Shown here piece after piece: positions 28,396 through 42,562 of a stretch of DNA of 64,000 nucleotides. Origin of the DNA: an uncultured Pelagibacteraceae bacterium (GTDB lineage Bacteria; Pseudomonadota; Alphaproteobacteria; Pelagibacterales; Pelagibacteraceae); assembly GCA_902599335.1 (NCBI GenBank), contig CACKFA010000002.1, positions 162,641-226,640 of the forward strand, in the 5' to 3' direction. A model generated the notes under the pieces. It saw only the letters and a program-made list of their open reading frames with translations, did no database searches and was not told the origin of the DNA. Position 1 is the stretch's first letter. Each line of letters opens with the position of its first letter. A program made the position numbers and the translations under genes.

Positions 28396-28396
<1 letters not shown>
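28004..28396 (-). CDS. atpC: ATP synthase F1 epsilon subunit
   Basis: 130 aa; the N-terminal beta-barrel is visible (FKVEIVNPEKSFLVKDDVSEVVVPAFEGEMGIL region, residues about 4-36), with VEDGIVEFKNNNLSILTS further on. The C-terminal helices are short. Last gene of the atpH-A-G-D-C operon; its ATG shares one base with the atpD stop. The 3' end overlaps convergent rppH by 9 nt, so no terminator fits between them. Confidence 0.93.
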
Positions 28397-30689
<2,293 letters not shown>

Positions 30690-30695
30690 AAATTA

Positions 30696-32231
30696 TTAAG
30701 ATTTAAAATTTCCTTTTAATTGAGTGATTACCTCAACAAGTAATTTTTCTTTATCTTCCTCAAGTTTTCCTGAACTTAAAATTGACTCGATAATTTCAGG
30801 CATATCTGATTTACATCTTTCAATAATCTTGCTCTCAAATTCAGCAACGTCTTTTAAATCAATATCATCCAGATAACCTTTTACTCCACAAAATACTGAA
30901 ATAACTTGTTCTGCAACAGTCATGGGTGAATATTGTTTTTGTTTTAAAAGTTCAGTTAACTTAGAACCTCTATTCAAAAGTTGCTGAGTAGATGCATCTA
31001 AATCAGATCCAAATTGAGCAAAAGCTGCCATTTCTCTGTATTGTGCTAGCTCTAGTTTCATAGAACCAGAAACTTTTTTCATAGCTTTAGTTTGAGCTGA
31101 TGAACCAACCCTAGATACCGATAAACCTACGTTAATTGCAGGTCTTATACCTTGGTTAAATAGTTCTGTTTCAAGGAAAATTTGTCCGTCTGTAATTGAA
31201 ATAACGTTAGTAGGAATGAACGCGGATACGTCTCCACCTTGTGTTTCAATAATTGGCAGTGCAGTAAGTGATCCACCACCATGTTCGTCACTTAATTTAG
31301 CTGCTCTTTCAAGTAATCTACTATGAAGATAAAATACATCTCCAGGATAAGCCTCACGTCCTGGGGGTCTTCTTAATAGCAATGACATTTGTCTATAAGC
31401 AACTGCTTGTTTAGACAAATCATCATAAATTATTAACGCATGCATTCCATTATCTCTAAAATACTCACCCATAGCACAACCTGTATATGGTGCTAAGAAT
31501 TGTAGAGGAGCAGAGTCCGATGCAGTAGCAGCAACGATTGTTGTGTACTCCATAGCTCCAGCTTCTTCTAATGTTTTTTGAATTTGTCTTACTGTTGATC
31601 TTTTTTGTCCAACTGCAACATATATACAATACAGTTTTTGTTTTTCATCACCAGATTCATTGATTTTTTTTTGATTAATAATTGCATCTACTGCAACTGC
31701 TGTTTTACCAGTTTGTCTATCACCGATAATTAATTCCCTTTGCCCTCTTCCAATCGGAACTAGACTATCAATTGATTTAAGACCAGTTTGCATTGGTTCA
31801 CTTACTGATTGTCTTGGAATAATACCAGGTGCTTTAACTTCCACCCTGCTTTTTTTAATTCCTTTATCTAATGGTCCTTTTCCGTCAATAGGATTTCCCA
31901 AACCATCCACTACTCTTCCTAATAATTCTTTTCCAACTGGAGTATCAACAATATTACCAGTTCTTTTTACTACATCCCCTTCTTTAACATTTCTGTCATC
32001 ACCAAAAATTACAACACCAACGTTTTCACTTTCTAAGTTTAGAGCCATACCTTTTGAACCATCTGCGAACTCTACCATTTCACCAGCTTGAACATTATCC
32101 AAACCATAAATCCTAGCAATACCGTCTCCAACTGATAAAACTTGACCAACTTCTGTAACCTCTGCTTTATCACCAAAATTTTTAATTTGTTCTTTTAATA
32201 TTTTTGTAACTTCTGAAGGATTTATTTCCAT
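30696..32231 (-). CDS. atpA: ATP synthase F1 alpha subunit
   Basis: Regulatory nucleotide-binding subunit, 511 aa. Walker [16 protein letters not shown] is near residue 170. [61 protein letters not shown] (residues about 262-307) and [17 protein letters not shown] are all standard. The ATG directly abuts the atpH stop. No F0 genes (atpB, E, F) are in the window; a split F1/F0 arrangement is typical of alphaproteobacteria. Confidence 0.98.
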   Translation of the reverse strand: MEINPSEVTKILKEQIKNFGDKAEVTEVGQVLSVGDGIARIYGLDNVQAGEMVEFADGSKGMALNLESENVGVVIFGDDRNVKEGDVVKRTGNIVDTPVGKELLGRVVDGLGNPIDGKGPLDKGIKKSRVEVKAPGIIPRQSVSEPMQTGLKSIDSLVPIGRGQRELIIGDRQTGKTAVAVDAIINQKKINESGDEKQKLYCIYVAVGQKRSTVRQIQKTLEEAGAMEYTTIVAATASDSAPLQFLAPYTGCAMGEYFRDNGMHALIIYDDLSKQAVAYRQMSLLLRRPPGREAYPGDVFYLHSRLLERAAKLSDEHGGGSLTALPIIETQGGDVSAFIPTNVISITDGQIFLETELFNQGIRPAINVGLSVSRVGSSAQTKAMKKVSGSMKLELAQYREMAAFAQFGSDLDASTQQLLNRGSKLTELLKQKQYSPMTVAEQVISVFCGVKGYLDDIDLKDVAEFESKIIERCKSDMPEIIESILSSGKLEEDKEKLLVEVITQLKGNFKS

Positions 32232-32789
32232 TTATGCCTCTATCATTCTATTTTCGATTTGTTGTAATTTATTTTTAATTGAGGTATCGACCATAGTACT
32301 TCCTACTTGTACTACCAAACCTCCTATTAAACTTTCATCATGTTTGTAGTTTAATTTTATTTTTGAGCTAAAATTTTTTGTTAACTCCTCTGTAATTTTT
32401 GCAATTTCTTCATTAGATAATTCTTTTGCTGATTTTAATTCTGCCTTAAGTTCACCTCTTTTTCTTGAACAAATTTCGATAAAGCTTTTAAGGATACGTT
32501 CAATAAAAAAGAAACGTCTTTTTTGAATTAAGAAACTTAAAAAATTTTTAAATAAAGACTCAAATTTATTATTTTCAGAGATTGTATTGATTACTTTTAG
32601 TAAATCTTCTTGGCTTGTAGTTGGATCTTTAATCAAGTTAGAAAAATCTTCACTTTGATCAATTAAATTAAGAATAGATGAAGACTGATCTTCGATCTGA
32701 CTTAAAAGATTGTTTTCCTCTGAAAGTTCAAAAAGCGCAAGAGAATACCTTTCAGCTGAAGTTATTGAAAATCCGGTGTCTTTACTCAA
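32232..32789 (-). CDS. atpH: ATP synthase F1 delta subunit
   Basis: Peripheral-stalk OSCP subunit, 185 aa. SAERYSLALFELSEENN forms the N-terminal helical bundle. The C-terminal LNYKHDESLIGGLVVQVGSTMVDTSIKNKLQQI region (residues about 146-178) is the conserved part. The start is TTG at 32789, supported by a good Shine-Dalgarno on the minus strand (GAGGAA at about 32798-32803). First gene of the F1 operon, with a candidate promoter at 32834-32862. Confidence 0.92.
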   Translation of the reverse strand: MSKDTGFSITSAERYSLALFELSEENNLLSQIEDQSSSILNLIDQSEDFSNLIKDPTTSQEDLLKVINTISENNKFESLFKNFLSFLIQKRRFFFIERILKSFIEICSRKRGELKAELKSAKELSNEEIAKITEELTKNFSSKIKLNYKHDESLIGGLVVQVGSTMVDTSIKNKLQQIENRMIEA

Positions 32790-32833
32790 CTTGGTTCCTC
32801 TATAATGTTGAAGATTATTTAAAAATCACGCCC

Positions 32834-32862
32834 TAAATAGCATATGACCCTTATGTCTTCAA
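32834..32862 (-). promoter_or_regulatory. Candidate promoter for the F1 ATPase operon
   Basis: On the minus strand TTGAAG (32862-32857) and TATTTA (32839-32834) are spaced by exactly 17 nt. Both match the sigma-70 consensus only partly. It lies in the 108-bp gap between priA and atpH, downstream of a terminator-like hairpin, the place expected for an operon promoter. Confidence 0.35.
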
Positions 32863-32875
32863 GTAGCGGATTCGT

Positions 32876-32893
32876 AAAAAAGGCATCTTTTTT
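32876..32893 (-). terminator. Terminator-like hairpin after priA
   Basis: A 7-bp stem AAAAAAG / CTTTTTT with a 4-nt loop lies 4 nt downstream of the priA stop. On the minus strand the 3' arm ends in T6. Only one G-C pair closes it, but this is the most terminator-like element in the long minus-strand run and it precedes the atp promoter candidate. Confidence 0.45.
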
Positions 32894-32897
32894 GCGG

Positions 32898-34853
32898 TTA
32901 ATTGAAGTTAATTGGGTCAACATCAACTGAAAGTTTTATTCCAGAAGAAAATTTATATTTTGGAATAATTTTTGCAAGAGAACTTTGTAGTTTCATAGAT
33001 TTTAAGCCTCTAATTAAAAATCTAATTCTAAATTTTCTCTTTAATCTAAACAATGGAGCATTCACTGGCCCTAATATTTTTCCTTCTATTTTATTTTCAA
33101 TAAAATTTTTAAAATTAATAGCTTCTTTTTCTAATTTAATTTCATTGTCTCCAGTTAATATTAAAGAAATAAATCTTTGAAATGGTGGTAGTTTATTTTT
33201 TTTCCTTATCTCCAGTTCTCTTTCTAAAAAAATATCTGGATTTTTACTTGTAATTTCTGAAATCATCTTAGTATTATTTTCGTAGGTTTGAAAATATACA
33301 GTTGCTGGCTTTCCTGTTCTTCCTGCACGTCCTGAAAGTTGATGATAAAGCTGTAAATTTTTTTCTGCACCTCTTAAATCATGTCCTTGAGATGTAAGAT
33401 CAATATCAACAACCACAATGCAATTTAAGCTTGGAAAATGAAAACCTTTTGAAATTAATTGAGTTCCAACTAAAATATGCGTTTCATTATTAATAATTTT
33501 ATCTATTTTTTCTTTAGAATCTTTTTTATTCATTGTATCACTTGAAAAGATCTCTATTTTTTTACCAGGAAATTTTCTTTTTACTTCTTCTGAAATTCTC
33601 TCAACACCAGGACCACTAAAAATAAATTCACAATCGCCTTCTTTTGTACAGTTCCTTTCAAGATCAGATTTATATCCACAATAATGGCACAATAGGTTAT
33701 TTTTATTTTTATGATAAACTAAATTGATACTACAATTTGGACATGTAAAACTTGTAAAACACTTATTACATAAAGCATTTGGAGAAAAACCTCTTCTGTT
33801 TAAAAAAAACAAAACTTGATCTTTTTTTTTCAAATGTAAATTAACTTTTTCAACAATTTTATTTGATAACCATGATTGTTTTTCAAGTTTTGTATTATTC
33901 AAATTAATAATTTCATAATTGGGTAATGCTGCGTTTTGATATCTTTCATTTAATCTAGAAACTTCGTATTTCCCTTTTTTAATATTTTCAAAAGTTTCTA
34001 TAGACGGGACAGCGGTAATCAAATTGATTGGAATATTTTCAAAAGATGCTCTGGAAATTGCCATATCACGAGCATTGTAGGTTATACCTTCGTCTTGTTT
34101 AAATGATTGATCATGTTCTTCATCAACAATTATCATTCCTAATTTTTTAAATGGTAAAAATAGTGAAGACCTTGCTCCAATAATTATTTTTATTTTACCG
34201 TTAGAAACGCCACTCCAAATTAATTCTTTCTTTTTTTTTGAAATGCCAGAATGCCAAACTGCAGGTTTAAAACCAAAATATTCTAAAAATTTTTGTTCAA
34301 ACTGGTTGGTTAAACCAATTTCTGGTAATAAAATTAATCCTTGAAAACCCTTCTCTATCAGTGGTTTTAACGCTTCAAAATAAACTAAAGTTTTACCTGA
34401 TCCAGTGGTGCCTTGCAAAACATGAACTCTAAATTTTTTATTTGAAATATTCATTTTTTTTAGAGATTTATTTTGATCACCAGATAGCTTGATTAAGTTT
34501 TGTTTAATTTTGCTATCGAATATTTGATAAAGTTGAGTTTCTTTATTCTCTATTGCCTTACTGCTTAAGAGCACTAACTTTAATGCCATACCCTTTGGGA
34601 TAAGATTGTATTCTGCAAACCAATTTAAAAAGTTTATTGTATTTTTTTTTAATGGAGTAACGTCTAATTTCTTTATTACATTTTTAGTCTTAAAATTTCT
34701 ATTGTTATTTTTTTCAAATTCGTCCCACACAACACCAGTAATTTTGGATTTTCCAAAAGGTACAAGTACATAATCACCAACTTTAAGATTTAAATTACTT
34801 TCATAAGTAAACGGATGATTAAAAATATTTGGTACAAGAATCGGAAATTTCAT
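32898..34853 (-). CDS. priA: Primosomal helicase PriA
   Basis: Replication restart helicase, 651 aa, shorter than the 732 of E. coli. An N-terminal fork-binding domain is followed by Walker A GTTGSGKTLVYFEAL near residue 150, IVDEEHDQSFKQDE (DEEH) and the zinc-binding cysteines CNKCFTSFTCPNC and CHYCGYK near residues 365-400. Helicase motifs VGTQLISKGFHFP and QLSGRAGRTGKP complete the core. It sits between lpd and the atp operon, as in other alphaproteobacteria. All functional motifs are present despite the length. Confidence 0.95.
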   Translation of the reverse strand: MKFPILVPNIFNHPFTYESNLNLKVGDYVLVPFGKSKITGVVWDEFEKNNNRNFKTKNVIKKLDVTPLKKNTINFLNWFAEYNLIPKGMALKLVLLSSKAIENKETQLYQIFDSKIKQNLIKLSGDQNKSLKKMNISNKKFRVHVLQGTTGSGKTLVYFEALKPLIEKGFQGLILLPEIGLTNQFEQKFLEYFGFKPAVWHSGISKKKKELIWSGVSNGKIKIIIGARSSLFLPFKKLGMIIVDEEHDQSFKQDEGITYNARDMAISRASFENIPINLITAVPSIETFENIKKGKYEVSRLNERYQNAALPNYEIINLNNTKLEKQSWLSNKIVEKVNLHLKKKDQVLFFLNRRGFSPNALCNKCFTSFTCPNCSINLVYHKNKNNLLCHYCGYKSDLERNCTKEGDCEFIFSGPGVERISEEVKRKFPGKKIEIFSSDTMNKKDSKEKIDKIINNETHILVGTQLISKGFHFPSLNCIVVVDIDLTSQGHDLRGAEKNLQLYHQLSGRAGRTGKPATVYFQTYENNTKMISEITSKNPDIFLERELEIRKKNKLPPFQRFISLILTGDNEIKLEKEAINFKNFIENKIEGKILGPVNAPLFRLKRKFRIRFLIRGLKSMKLQSSLAKIIPKYKFSSGIKLSVDVDPINFN

Positions 34854-34875
34854 ATTTTTATAATATGAAAAAAAA

Positions 34876-36276
34876 TTAAGAGTGTATTGCTCTTTTATCT
34901 ACTGATAAAGCGGCTTCTTTAACTGCTTCTGAAAAAGTTGGATGAGCATGACAGGTTCGGGCTATGTCTTCTGCGCTTGCACCAAATTCCATTGCAACAC
35001 CGATCTCTGCAATTAATTCTCCTGCATGAGGCCCAATTATATGTGCACCTAATACTTTATCTGTTTGCTCATCAGCTAAAATCTTAACAAAACCTTCTGC
35101 ATCATCTATGGCCTTAGCTCTTGAATTAGCCATAAACGAAAATTTCCCTACTTTATATTTTTTATTTAATTCTTTTAATTGTTCCTCAGTTTTTCCGATT
35201 GATGCTACTTCTGGTGTTGTATAAACTACTCCTGGAATTGTATCGTAATTTACATGTCCAGATTGACCAACTATGTTTTCTGCAACTGCTATACCTTCGT
35301 CCTCCGCTTTATGTGCAAGCATTGGACCAACAATTACATCGCCTATTGCATAAATATTTTCAACGTTAGTCTTAAAAATTTTATCAGTTTTAATTCTATT
35401 TCTTTCGTCAAGATCTACTCCTACAGACTCTAAATTTAAACCATCTGTATTAGGTTTTCTGCCAACAGAGATTAAAACAACATCACACTCAAAATTATTT
35501 TTATTACCATCTTTATCTTCTGTTGAAACCACTACACCTGCTGCATTTTTTTTAATTGTTTCAACTTTATTTTGCATATTAAATTTCATACCCTGTTTTT
35601 TTAAAATTTTCATAAATTCTGAAGAGATTTCTTTATCCATTCCAGGCGTAATATGATCTAGAAATTCAACAACTTCCACCTCTGCTCCAAGTCTTGACCA
35701 TACAGATCCCATCTCCAATCCTATATAGCCTCCTCCTACTACAACCATTTTCTTAGGCACCTTTTCTAACTTTAAAGCACCTGTTGATGAGACAATTATT
35801 TTCTCATCTATTTCTATTCCCGGTAATGAAACTGGAACTGATCCTGTTGCAATAACTGTTTTTTCTGTTTGGATGATGGTTTCTTTATTTTTATCATCTT
35901 TTATTAAAATTTCATTTTTAGATTTAAAACTTCCGTGTCCTTTAAAGTAAGTAACTTTGTTTTTTTTCAAAAGAAACTCAACACCTTTTGTAAGAACGGT
36001 TACAGCTTTATCTTTGCTTTTCATCATTTTGTCTAAATTTAATTTTACTTCACCAACTTCAATACCTTTGTTTGCTAAACTTTTTACTTTGTGAAATTCT
36101 TCAGACAGATTAAGTAAGCTTTTTGATGGAATACAACCAATATTTAAACAAGTACCTCCCAAAGACCCTCTAGACTCTATACATGCAGTTTTTAATCCTA
36201 ATTGAGCAAGTCTGATTGCGCACACATAACCACCCGGTCCACCTCCAATAACTACAGCTTGAAATTTTTCTGACAT
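34876..36276 (-). CDS. lpdA: Dihydrolipoamide dehydrogenase (E3)
   Basis: FAD-dependent E3 subunit, 466 aa. It reoxidises lipoamide of the 2-oxoglutarate dehydrogenase complex and perhaps other complexes. FAD motif [15 protein letters not shown]; redox-active Cys43/Cys48 in [19 protein letters not shown] motif [35 protein letters not shown]; and the C-terminal catalytic His-Glu in [14 protein letters not shown]. It follows sucB with no gap, so it is the E3 dedicated to this operon. An upstream candidate terminator is absent. Confidence 0.97.
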   Translation of the reverse strand: MSEKFQAVVIGGGPGGYVCAIRLAQLGLKTACIESRGSLGGTCLNIGCIPSKSLLNLSEEFHKVKSLANKGIEVGEVKLNLDKMMKSKDKAVTVLTKGVEFLLKKNKVTYFKGHGSFKSKNEILIKDDKNKETIIQTEKTVIATGSVPVSLPGIEIDEKIIVSSTGALKLEKVPKKMVVVGGGYIGLEMGSVWSRLGAEVEVVEFLDHITPGMDKEISSEFMKILKKQGMKFNMQNKVETIKKNAAGVVVSTEDKDGNKNNFECDVVLISVGRKPNTDGLNLESVGVDLDERNRIKTDKIFKTNVENIYAIGDVIVGPMLAHKAEDEGIAVAENIVGQSGHVNYDTIPGVVYTTPEVASIGKTEEQLKELNKKYKVGKFSFMANSRAKAIDDAEGFVKILADEQTDKVLGAHIIGPHAGELIAEIGVAMEFGASAEDIARTCHAHPTFSEAVKEAALSVDKRAIHS

Positions 36277-37566
36277 TTAAATATCTAAAAACAACCTTCT
36301 AGGGTCTTCTAAGTTTTCTTTAATCATTTTAAGGAAAGATACAGATTCCTTTCCATCAATAATTCTGTGATCATATGATAATGCTAAATACATAATTGGT
36401 CTTATTTTGATTTCACCATCTACAACAACAGGTCTTTCCACTATATTATGCATGCCCAACACTCCAGATTGAGGTAAGTTTAGTATTGGGGTTGAAAGCA
36501 TAGACCCATACACACCTCCATTACTTATTGTAAATGTTCCTCCCTGAAGATCTTCAATCGTTAGCTTTCCATCGCGCGCTTTTTCTGAAATTTCTTTAAT
36601 ATTTTTTTCAATGTCAGCAAAGGATAATTCATCTGCATTTCTCAAAACTGGAACAACCAAACCCTTATCTGTTCCGACAGCAAAGCTAATATTGTAATAG
36701 TTTTTATAGATAATCTCATCTCCGTCTATTTCAGCATTCACCGCAGGGAAATTTTTTAAAGCAACTACACATGCTTTTACAAAGAAAGACATAAATCCTA
36801 ATTTTATCCCATAACGAGATTGGAAATCCTCTTGATTTTCTTTCCTCATTTCCATCACACTGCTCATATCAACCTCGTTAAATGTTGTTAAAAGAGCTGC
36901 ATTCTCTTGAGCTTGCTTTAATCTTTTTGCAATAGTTTGTCTCAACCTAGTCATCTTAATTCGTTCTTCTTCACCATATTGAATTTTTCTTTCGGATGGT
37001 TTTGGATTTGCACCCATCAAACTTATTAAATCTCCTTTTAAAACTCTCCCATCTTTTCCTGAACCTTGAATTGAATTAATATCGATATTATTTTCAGTTA
37101 CTATTTTTCTCACTGCTGGAGACAAGGTTGTATTAACACTTCTTTGTGGAGCAACATCTGGTTTAACTTCCTCAGTTAAAACCAAAGGTTTCTCTTTGGG
37201 TTTTTCTTCAAATACTTTTGGTTCTTTTTTATTTGTATCTAATTTTATTACATTGCTCTCTGCAGGAACAATTTCCTCTTTCTTAATTTCTTCACTAATT
37301 TTCGGCGCAGATTTAACCACTGTTCCACCTTCAGCTGATACAGAACCTAATAATGCTCCTACTTCAACGACTGATCCATCTTGTGAATTTATCTCTGTTA
37401 ACACACCAGCAATTGGAGATGGTACTTCTAAGTTTACTTTGTCTGTCTCAAGTTCTACAATAGACTCATCTGCTTCGACTGTATCACCTGCGTTTTTTAA
37501 CCATTTTGCAACAGTCGCTTCCGTTATACTTTCACCAAGAACTGGGACTACTATTTTTTCACTCAT
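36277..37566 (-). CDS. sucB: 2-Oxoglutarate dehydrogenase E2 (dihydrolipoamide succinyltransferase)
   Basis: 429 aa with one lipoyl domain (1-75; lipoylated Lys43 in [11 protein letters not shown]). A Lys/Glu/Pro-rich linker follows (about 85-140), then the E3/E1-binding domain ([32 protein letters not shown]) and the catalytic domain. His400 and Asp404 in [11 protein letters not shown] are the acyltransfer residues. It lies between sucA (5-nt gap) and lpd (no gap), giving the whole complex in one unit. Confidence 0.97.
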   Translation of the reverse strand: MSEKIVVPVLGESITEATVAKWLKNAGDTVEADESIVELETDKVNLEVPSPIAGVLTEINSQDGSVVEVGALLGSVSAEGGTVVKSAPKISEEIKKEEIVPAESNVIKLDTNKKEPKVFEEKPKEKPLVLTEEVKPDVAPQRSVNTTLSPAVRKIVTENNIDINSIQGSGKDGRVLKGDLISLMGANPKPSERKIQYGEEERIKMTRLRQTIAKRLKQAQENAALLTTFNEVDMSSVMEMRKENQEDFQSRYGIKLGFMSFFVKACVVALKNFPAVNAEIDGDEIIYKNYYNISFAVGTDKGLVVPVLRNADELSFADIEKNIKEISEKARDGKLTIEDLQGGTFTISNGGVYGSMLSTPILNLPQSGVLGMHNIVERPVVVDGEIKIRPIMYLALSYDHRIIDGKESVSFLKMIKENLEDPRRLFLDI

Positions 37567-37571
37567 TAAAA

Positions 37572-40490
37572 TTAATCAAATACCTTTTTAATTATTTCTT
37601 GTTGTTGAGAATTATGCCTTTTGGCATATCCTGTTGCAGGAGTTGCGTCTGGGCTTCTTCCTATATAAGAAATTTTATTATTATTAGCCTTTAAAGTGTC
37701 TAATGTCCATTGGATATAATCTCTAACTGAAAACCAAGCACCCATATTTTTTGGTTCTTCTTGACACCAAAAGAATTCGGCATTTTTAGAGTATGGTTTT
37801 AACTCCTTAACCAAAGCTTTTGCTGGAAATGGATACAATTGTTCAATTCTATACATCACTACATCATCTCTTTTAAGCTTTTCTCTGGCGTCTAACAAAT
37901 CAAAATATACTTTTCCAGAACAAAGGATTACTTTTCTTATTTTAGAACTTTCTTTTAGTTTAATAAATCCTTTAGACTTAGGATCTATAGCATGATCCCA
38001 CAATACTCTATGGAAAGTATTTTTTTTGTTAAAATCTTCTAAATTTGAAACACAATACTTATTTCTTAATAATGATTTTGGTGTCATTATGATTAGTGGC
38101 TTTCTGAAACTCCTATGCATTTGTCTTCTTAAAGCATGAAAATAATTTGCTGGGGTTGTGCAGTTCATTACTTGCATATTATCGTTTGAGCATAGTTGTA
38201 AAAATCTTTCTAATCTTGCTGAAGAATGTTCTGGTCCTTGTCCTTCATATCCGTGAGGTAACAACATTACTATGCCAGATGCTCTATTCCATTTTCTCTC
38301 ACCAGATGCAATAAATTGATCAATTACTACTTGAGCTCCATTAGCAAAGTCACCGAATTGTGCTTCCCAAAGAGTAAGTGTGTTTGGCTCTACTAGACTA
38401 TAACCATATTCAAAACCTAAAACCGCAAGTTCAGATAAAAAACTATCTACTACTTCAAATTGCTTTTGATTTTTAGAAATATTATTAAGAGGAATATACC
38501 TAGAATTATCTATTTGATTTCTTAAAACAGAATGTCGTTGACTGAATGTTCCTCTTCCAGAGTCTTGCCCTACAAGCCTAACTGGATATCCCTCTTCAAG
38601 CAAAGATCCAAAAGCTAAAGATTCAGCTGAAGACCAATCAATTCCAGTACCTTTTTCGACACTTTCTTTTCTGGCATTAAATATTTTAGAGATAGTCTTG
38701 TGAATATTTTTTTCCTCAGGAATGCTATTTATTTTACCTGAGATTATTTTTAATTTATTTTCATCAAAACCTGTTATACCCCTCTTATCTTTGCCTCTTT
38801 CAGGTTTATATCTTGACCATGTTCCCTCAAACCATTCTATTTTAGGTTTATAATCTTTTGCATTTTTGTATTGTTCATCAAGTAAATCTTTAAATGATTT
38901 AACATTATGATTCAATAATTCTTCAGTTATAGATTTTTCGTTTACTAATTTATTTCCATAAATTTTGTAAACACTGGGATGAGATCTAATTTTTTTATAC
39001 ATTAAAGGTTGAGTAAATGAAGGTTCATCTCCCTCATTATGTCCAAATCTTCTATAACAAATTAAATCTACTACAACGTCTCTATTAAATTTTAATCGAA
39101 ATTCTGTTGCTATTCTAGTTGCATAAACAACTGCTTCTGGATCATCACCATTAACATGAAGAATTGGAGCCTCTACCATTTTTGCAACATCAGATGGATA
39201 AGGTGAAGACCTCGCAAATCTTGGACTAGTAGTAAATCCTATCTGGTTATTAACAATAATATGAATTGTTCCTCCAGTGTTATGCCCTGGTAGTCCAGAC
39301 ATTGCAAAACATTCTGCTACAACTCCTTGACCAGCAAAGGCTGCATCCCCATGAATGAGAATAGGTATAACTTTATTTCTTTCACGGTCTTTATGAAAAA
39401 ATTGTTTGGCTCTTGTTTGACCTAAAACAACTGGGTTAACAGCTTCTAAATGAGAGGGATTATCTGTCAAACTGACATGTACTGAATTTCCATCAAATTC
39501 TCTATCAGACGACGCTCCAAGATGATATTTTACATCTCCAGCACTATCTTCAGAGTCAGTACTAAACTCACCAGCAAACTCATTAAAAATTTTTTTGTAA
39601 GATTTTTGCAAAACGTTTGCTAAAACGTTAAGCCTACCTCTATGAGACATACCTATTTTAACTTCTTTTATATTATTTTGACCACCAATTTTTATTATCT
39701 GTTCAAGAGCAGGTATTAAACTTTCGCCACCATCTAAACCAAATCTTTTTGTTCCCACATACTTTGTAGCTAAAAATTTTTCAAATCCTTCTGCCTGTAC
39801 CAATTTATTTAAAATTGCCTCTTTACCATTTTTTGTAAATTGAAGTGCATTTTTATCTTGCTCTATCCTGTCCCTAAACCACTTTCTTTCATCTGGGTTT
39901 GAAATATGCATGAACTCATAACCTATTTTTCCACAGTAGGTTTTCTTCATAAACTTAAGTATTTCTTTTATATTTGCATATTTACGATTGATTACCCCGT
40001 TTAGAAAAATTTTCTTATCATAATTTTCTTTTTTAAAACCATAAAAATCTGGATGAAGCTCATCTAGATATTCTGACTCTCTCATTTCTAAAGGATCAAG
40101 ATCTGCTAATAAATGTCCTCTTAGTCTATATGCTCTAATTAATGCTACAGCACTAATAGAATCTTTGTTTGAGTCAGCAAGTAATTGAAAATTAAATTTT
40201 TCTGAAGTGTCTAATTTGACATTATCAAAATCATTTTTATCTTGTTCTTCTATTTTTTTTTGTAATTCATCAATATCAATCTTTTTTTTAGTAGGTCCCC
40301 ATGATGGACCATTAATTTCTTTTGCTATAACATTTAATTCTTCACCAATTCCCTCAAAATAATTTGCCCAACTTTCTGGAAGATCAGCATCTTTATTTAC
40401 AAACTTTAAATACATTTCTTCTATAAATGCACTATTAGATTTGTTTAAAAATGAAGTTTTTTCGAAATCAAGATTTTTTGATGAAGACAT
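37572..40490 (-). CDS. sucA: 2-Oxoglutarate dehydrogenase E1
   Basis: Thiamine-diphosphate E1 of the complex that converts 2-oxoglutarate to succinyl-CoA; 972 aa. An N-terminal segment is typical of OGDH ([20 protein letters not shown]). Further marks are [34 protein letters not shown] with the ThDP/Mg site, [28 protein letters not shown] and [21 protein letters not shown]. The frame is open to 40526 and overlaps the sucD stop; the ATG at 40490 gives the expected MSSSKNLDF start and is preferred. sucD ends 32 nt upstream. Confidence 0.96.
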   Translation of the reverse strand: MSSSKNLDFEKTSFLNKSNSAFIEEMYLKFVNKDADLPESWANYFEGIGEELNVIAKEINGPSWGPTKKKIDIDELQKKIEEQDKNDFDNVKLDTSEKFNFQLLADSNKDSISAVALIRAYRLRGHLLADLDPLEMRESEYLDELHPDFYGFKKENYDKKIFLNGVINRKYANIKEILKFMKKTYCGKIGYEFMHISNPDERKWFRDRIEQDKNALQFTKNGKEAILNKLVQAEGFEKFLATKYVGTKRFGLDGGESLIPALEQIIKIGGQNNIKEVKIGMSHRGRLNVLANVLQKSYKKIFNEFAGEFSTDSEDSAGDVKYHLGASSDREFDGNSVHVSLTDNPSHLEAVNPVVLGQTRAKQFFHKDRERNKVIPILIHGDAAFAGQGVVAECFAMSGLPGHNTGGTIHIIVNNQIGFTTSPRFARSSPYPSDVAKMVEAPILHVNGDDPEAVVYATRIATEFRLKFNRDVVVDLICYRRFGHNEGDEPSFTQPLMYKKIRSHPSVYKIYGNKLVNEKSITEELLNHNVKSFKDLLDEQYKNAKDYKPKIEWFEGTWSRYKPERGKDKRGITGFDENKLKIISGKINSIPEEKNIHKTISKIFNARKESVEKGTGIDWSSAESLAFGSLLEEGYPVRLVGQDSGRGTFSQRHSVLRNQIDNSRYIPLNNISKNQKQFEVVDSFLSELAVLGFEYGYSLVEPNTLTLWEAQFGDFANGAQVVIDQFIASGERKWNRASGIVMLLPHGYEGQGPEHSSARLERFLQLCSNDNMQVMNCTTPANYFHALRRQMHRSFRKPLIIMTPKSLLRNKYCVSNLEDFNKKNTFHRVLWDHAIDPKSKGFIKLKESSKIRKVILCSGKVYFDLLDAREKLKRDDVVMYRIEQLYPFPAKALVKELKPYSKNAEFFWCQEEPKNMGAWFSVRDYIQWTLDTLKANNNKISYIGRSPDATPATGYAKRHNSQQQEIIKKVFD

Positions 40491-40522
40491 CTTTATTAAA
40501 TATATCCCTCTAATATTTTTTT

Positions 40523-41398
40523 TCAATTAGACAGTTTATCAAATAAAGTTTTTCCAATAATTGATGGTGATTTGGCAACTGTAATACCACATTCTTCCAT
40601 TTTTTTTATTTTATCTTCAGCTCCACCCTTGCCACCTGATATAATGGCACCAGCATGCCCCATTCTCCTTCCTGGAGGAGCAGTAATTCCAGCAATAAAT
40701 CCAACAATTGGTTTTTTGATCTTATGATTTTTTATAAATTCAGCCGCTTCTTCTTCAGCTGTTCCACCAATTTCACCTATCATTAAAATAGATTCTGTTT
40801 CAGAGTCATTTAAAAATAAATCTAAACAATCTATAAAATTTGTTCCATTAATAGGATCACCACCAATACCAATACAAGTTGATTGACCAAGTCCATTTTC
40901 AGTAGTTTGTGCTACAGCTTCATATGTCAATGTTCCTGACCTTGATACAATTCCTACACTTCCTCTTTTGTGAATACTTCCTGGCATAATCCCAATTTTA
41001 CATTCATCTGGTGTGATTATTCCTGGACAATTAGGTCCAATTAATCTGCTATTAGAGCCAGTTAATTTTTGTCTTACCTTAAGCATATCCTGAATTGGAA
41101 TTCCCTCTGTTATACAAACGATAAGTTCAATTGATTCATCAATAGCTTCAATTATTGCTGCTGCAGCAAATTTAGCAGGTACATAAATCATAGTTGCATC
41201 TGCTCCTACTTCATTTTTTGCCTCTAAAACGCTATTAAATACTGGTCTGTCTAAATGTTTTTGTCCACCTTTCTTTGGCGTAACTCCACCAACAAGATTG
41301 GTTCCATATTTTATAGCCTGCTCTGAATGAAATGTTCCATGTGAGCCAGTAAATCCCTGACAAATTACTTTAGTATTTTTATTTACCAAAACTGACAT
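40523..41398 (-). CDS. sucD: Succinyl-CoA ligase alpha subunit
   Basis: Substrate-level phosphorylation step of the TCA cycle, 291 aa. The CoA-binding Rossmann fold starts at [19 protein letters not shown]. The active-site phosphohistidine is His248 in [31 protein letters not shown] and [24 protein letters not shown] are conserved. It begins one nt after sucC and is followed by sucA, the order sucC-D-A-B-lpd. Confidence 0.97.
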   Translation of the reverse strand: MSVLVNKNTKVICQGFTGSHGTFHSEQAIKYGTNLVGGVTPKKGGQKHLDRPVFNSVLEAKNEVGADATMIYVPAKFAAAAIIEAIDESIELIVCITEGIPIQDMLKVRQKLTGSNSRLIGPNCPGIITPDECKIGIMPGSIHKRGSVGIVSRSGTLTYEAVAQTTENGLGQSTCIGIGGDPINGTNFIDCLDLFLNDSETESILMIGEIGGTAEEEAAEFIKNHKIKKPIVGFIAGITAPPGRRMGHAGAIISGGKGGAEDKIKKMEECGITVAKSPSIIGKTLFDKLSN

Positions 41399-41399
41399 T

Positions 41400-42560
41400 T
41401 TATTTTATCGCCTCAACAATTTTCTTAGCAGCATCATCTAAATTTTCTGCAGAAATTAATTTTAATCCAGAATTATCAAGAATGTCTTTTCCTTCCTTGA
41501 AATTTGTACCTGCTAATCTTACAACTAAAGGTACACTAATATTAATTTCTTTAGCTGCATCAACTACTCCTTGAGCAAGAACATCGCATCGCATAATTCC
41601 TCCAAAAATATTTATTAAAATACCTTTAACATTTTTATCTGAAAGAATTATCTTTAATGCAGCAGATACTTTTTCTTTGGATGCGCCACCGCCTACATCT
41701 AAAAAATTTGCTGGCTCTTTACCATACAATTTAATTATATCCATTGTTGCCATCGCTAATCCTGCTCCATTTACCATACAGCCAATACTTCCATCTAGCT
41801 TGATATATGCAAGATCATGCTTGCTAGCTTCTATCTCGATAGGATCTTCCTCATTTAAATCTCTTAATTCAACAATTTCTGGATGCCTGAATAAAGCGTT
41901 AGAGTCGAAATTAACTTTTGCATCTAAACAAACAATTTTTTCCTCTTTTGTCAAAATTAATGGATTTACTTCAACCATGTTTGCATCAGTACTCACAAAC
42001 ATTTTATATATTGAATTAATTAATGTTATTGCTTGTTTTTTTGCGTCTTCATTTAAATTAAAAATATTAATTATTTTTTCACAATCTGACTCAGAGATTT
42101 CATCACCCATATCAACTTTTGTAGTTATAATTTTTTCAGGTGAACTGCTTGCAACTTCTTCAATGTCCATCCCTCCTTGGTCACTTGATATAAACGCAAT
42201 TTTAGAACTTGCCCTATCAACCAGGCACGATAAGTAAAATTCTTTATCTATATTTGATGATTCTTCTACGTATAATCTTTTTACCTCTCTACCTTCAGGG
42301 CCAGTTTGATGAGTAACTAGTGTTTTTCCTAATAATTCTTTAGCTGCTACTGTTAGTTCCTCAATAGTGTTTAAAATTTTTACACCACCAGCTTTTCCTC
42401 TACCTCCAGCATGGATTTGTGCTTTAAGTACATATTTCTCAGTTTTGAGTGCTTTTGCTTTTTCAATAAGTTCATCAACATTAAGCGCAAATACTCCTTC
42501 AGGAACTACAGCTCCATATTTTTTTAATATTTGTTTAGCTTGATGCTCGTGAATATTCAT
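41400..42560 (-). CDS. sucC: Succinyl-CoA ligase beta subunit
   Basis: 386 aa, ATP-grasp subunit. Motifs: [34 protein letters not shown] (nucleotide lysine), [10 protein letters not shown] for metal, [17 protein letters not shown] and the C-terminal [18 protein letters not shown]. It follows mdh by 2 nt, extending the TCA unit mdh-sucC-D-A-B-lpd. Confidence 0.97.
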   Translation of the reverse strand: MNIHEHQAKQILKKYGAVVPEGVFALNVDELIEKAKALKTEKYVLKAQIHAGGRGKAGGVKILNTIEELTVAAKELLGKTLVTHQTGPEGREVKRLYVEESSNIDKEFYLSCLVDRASSKIAFISSDQGGMDIEEVASSSPEKIITTKVDMGDEISESDCEKIINIFNLNEDAKKQAITLINSIYKMFVSTDANMVEVNPLILTKEEKIVCLDAKVNFDSNALFRHPEIVELRDLNEEDPIEIEASKHDLAYIKLDGSIGCMVNGAGLAMATMDIIKLYGKEPANFLDVGGGASKEKVSAALKIILSDKNVKGILINIFGGIMRCDVLAQGVVDAAKEINISVPLVVRLAGTNFKEGKDILDNSGLKLISAENLDDAAKKIVEAIK

Positions 42561-42562
42561 TA

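Noticed and set aside
41677..42237. 186-codon open frame antisense to sucC
   Set aside because: Complete overlap with a highly conserved TCA gene; its length is a by-product of sucC codon bias.
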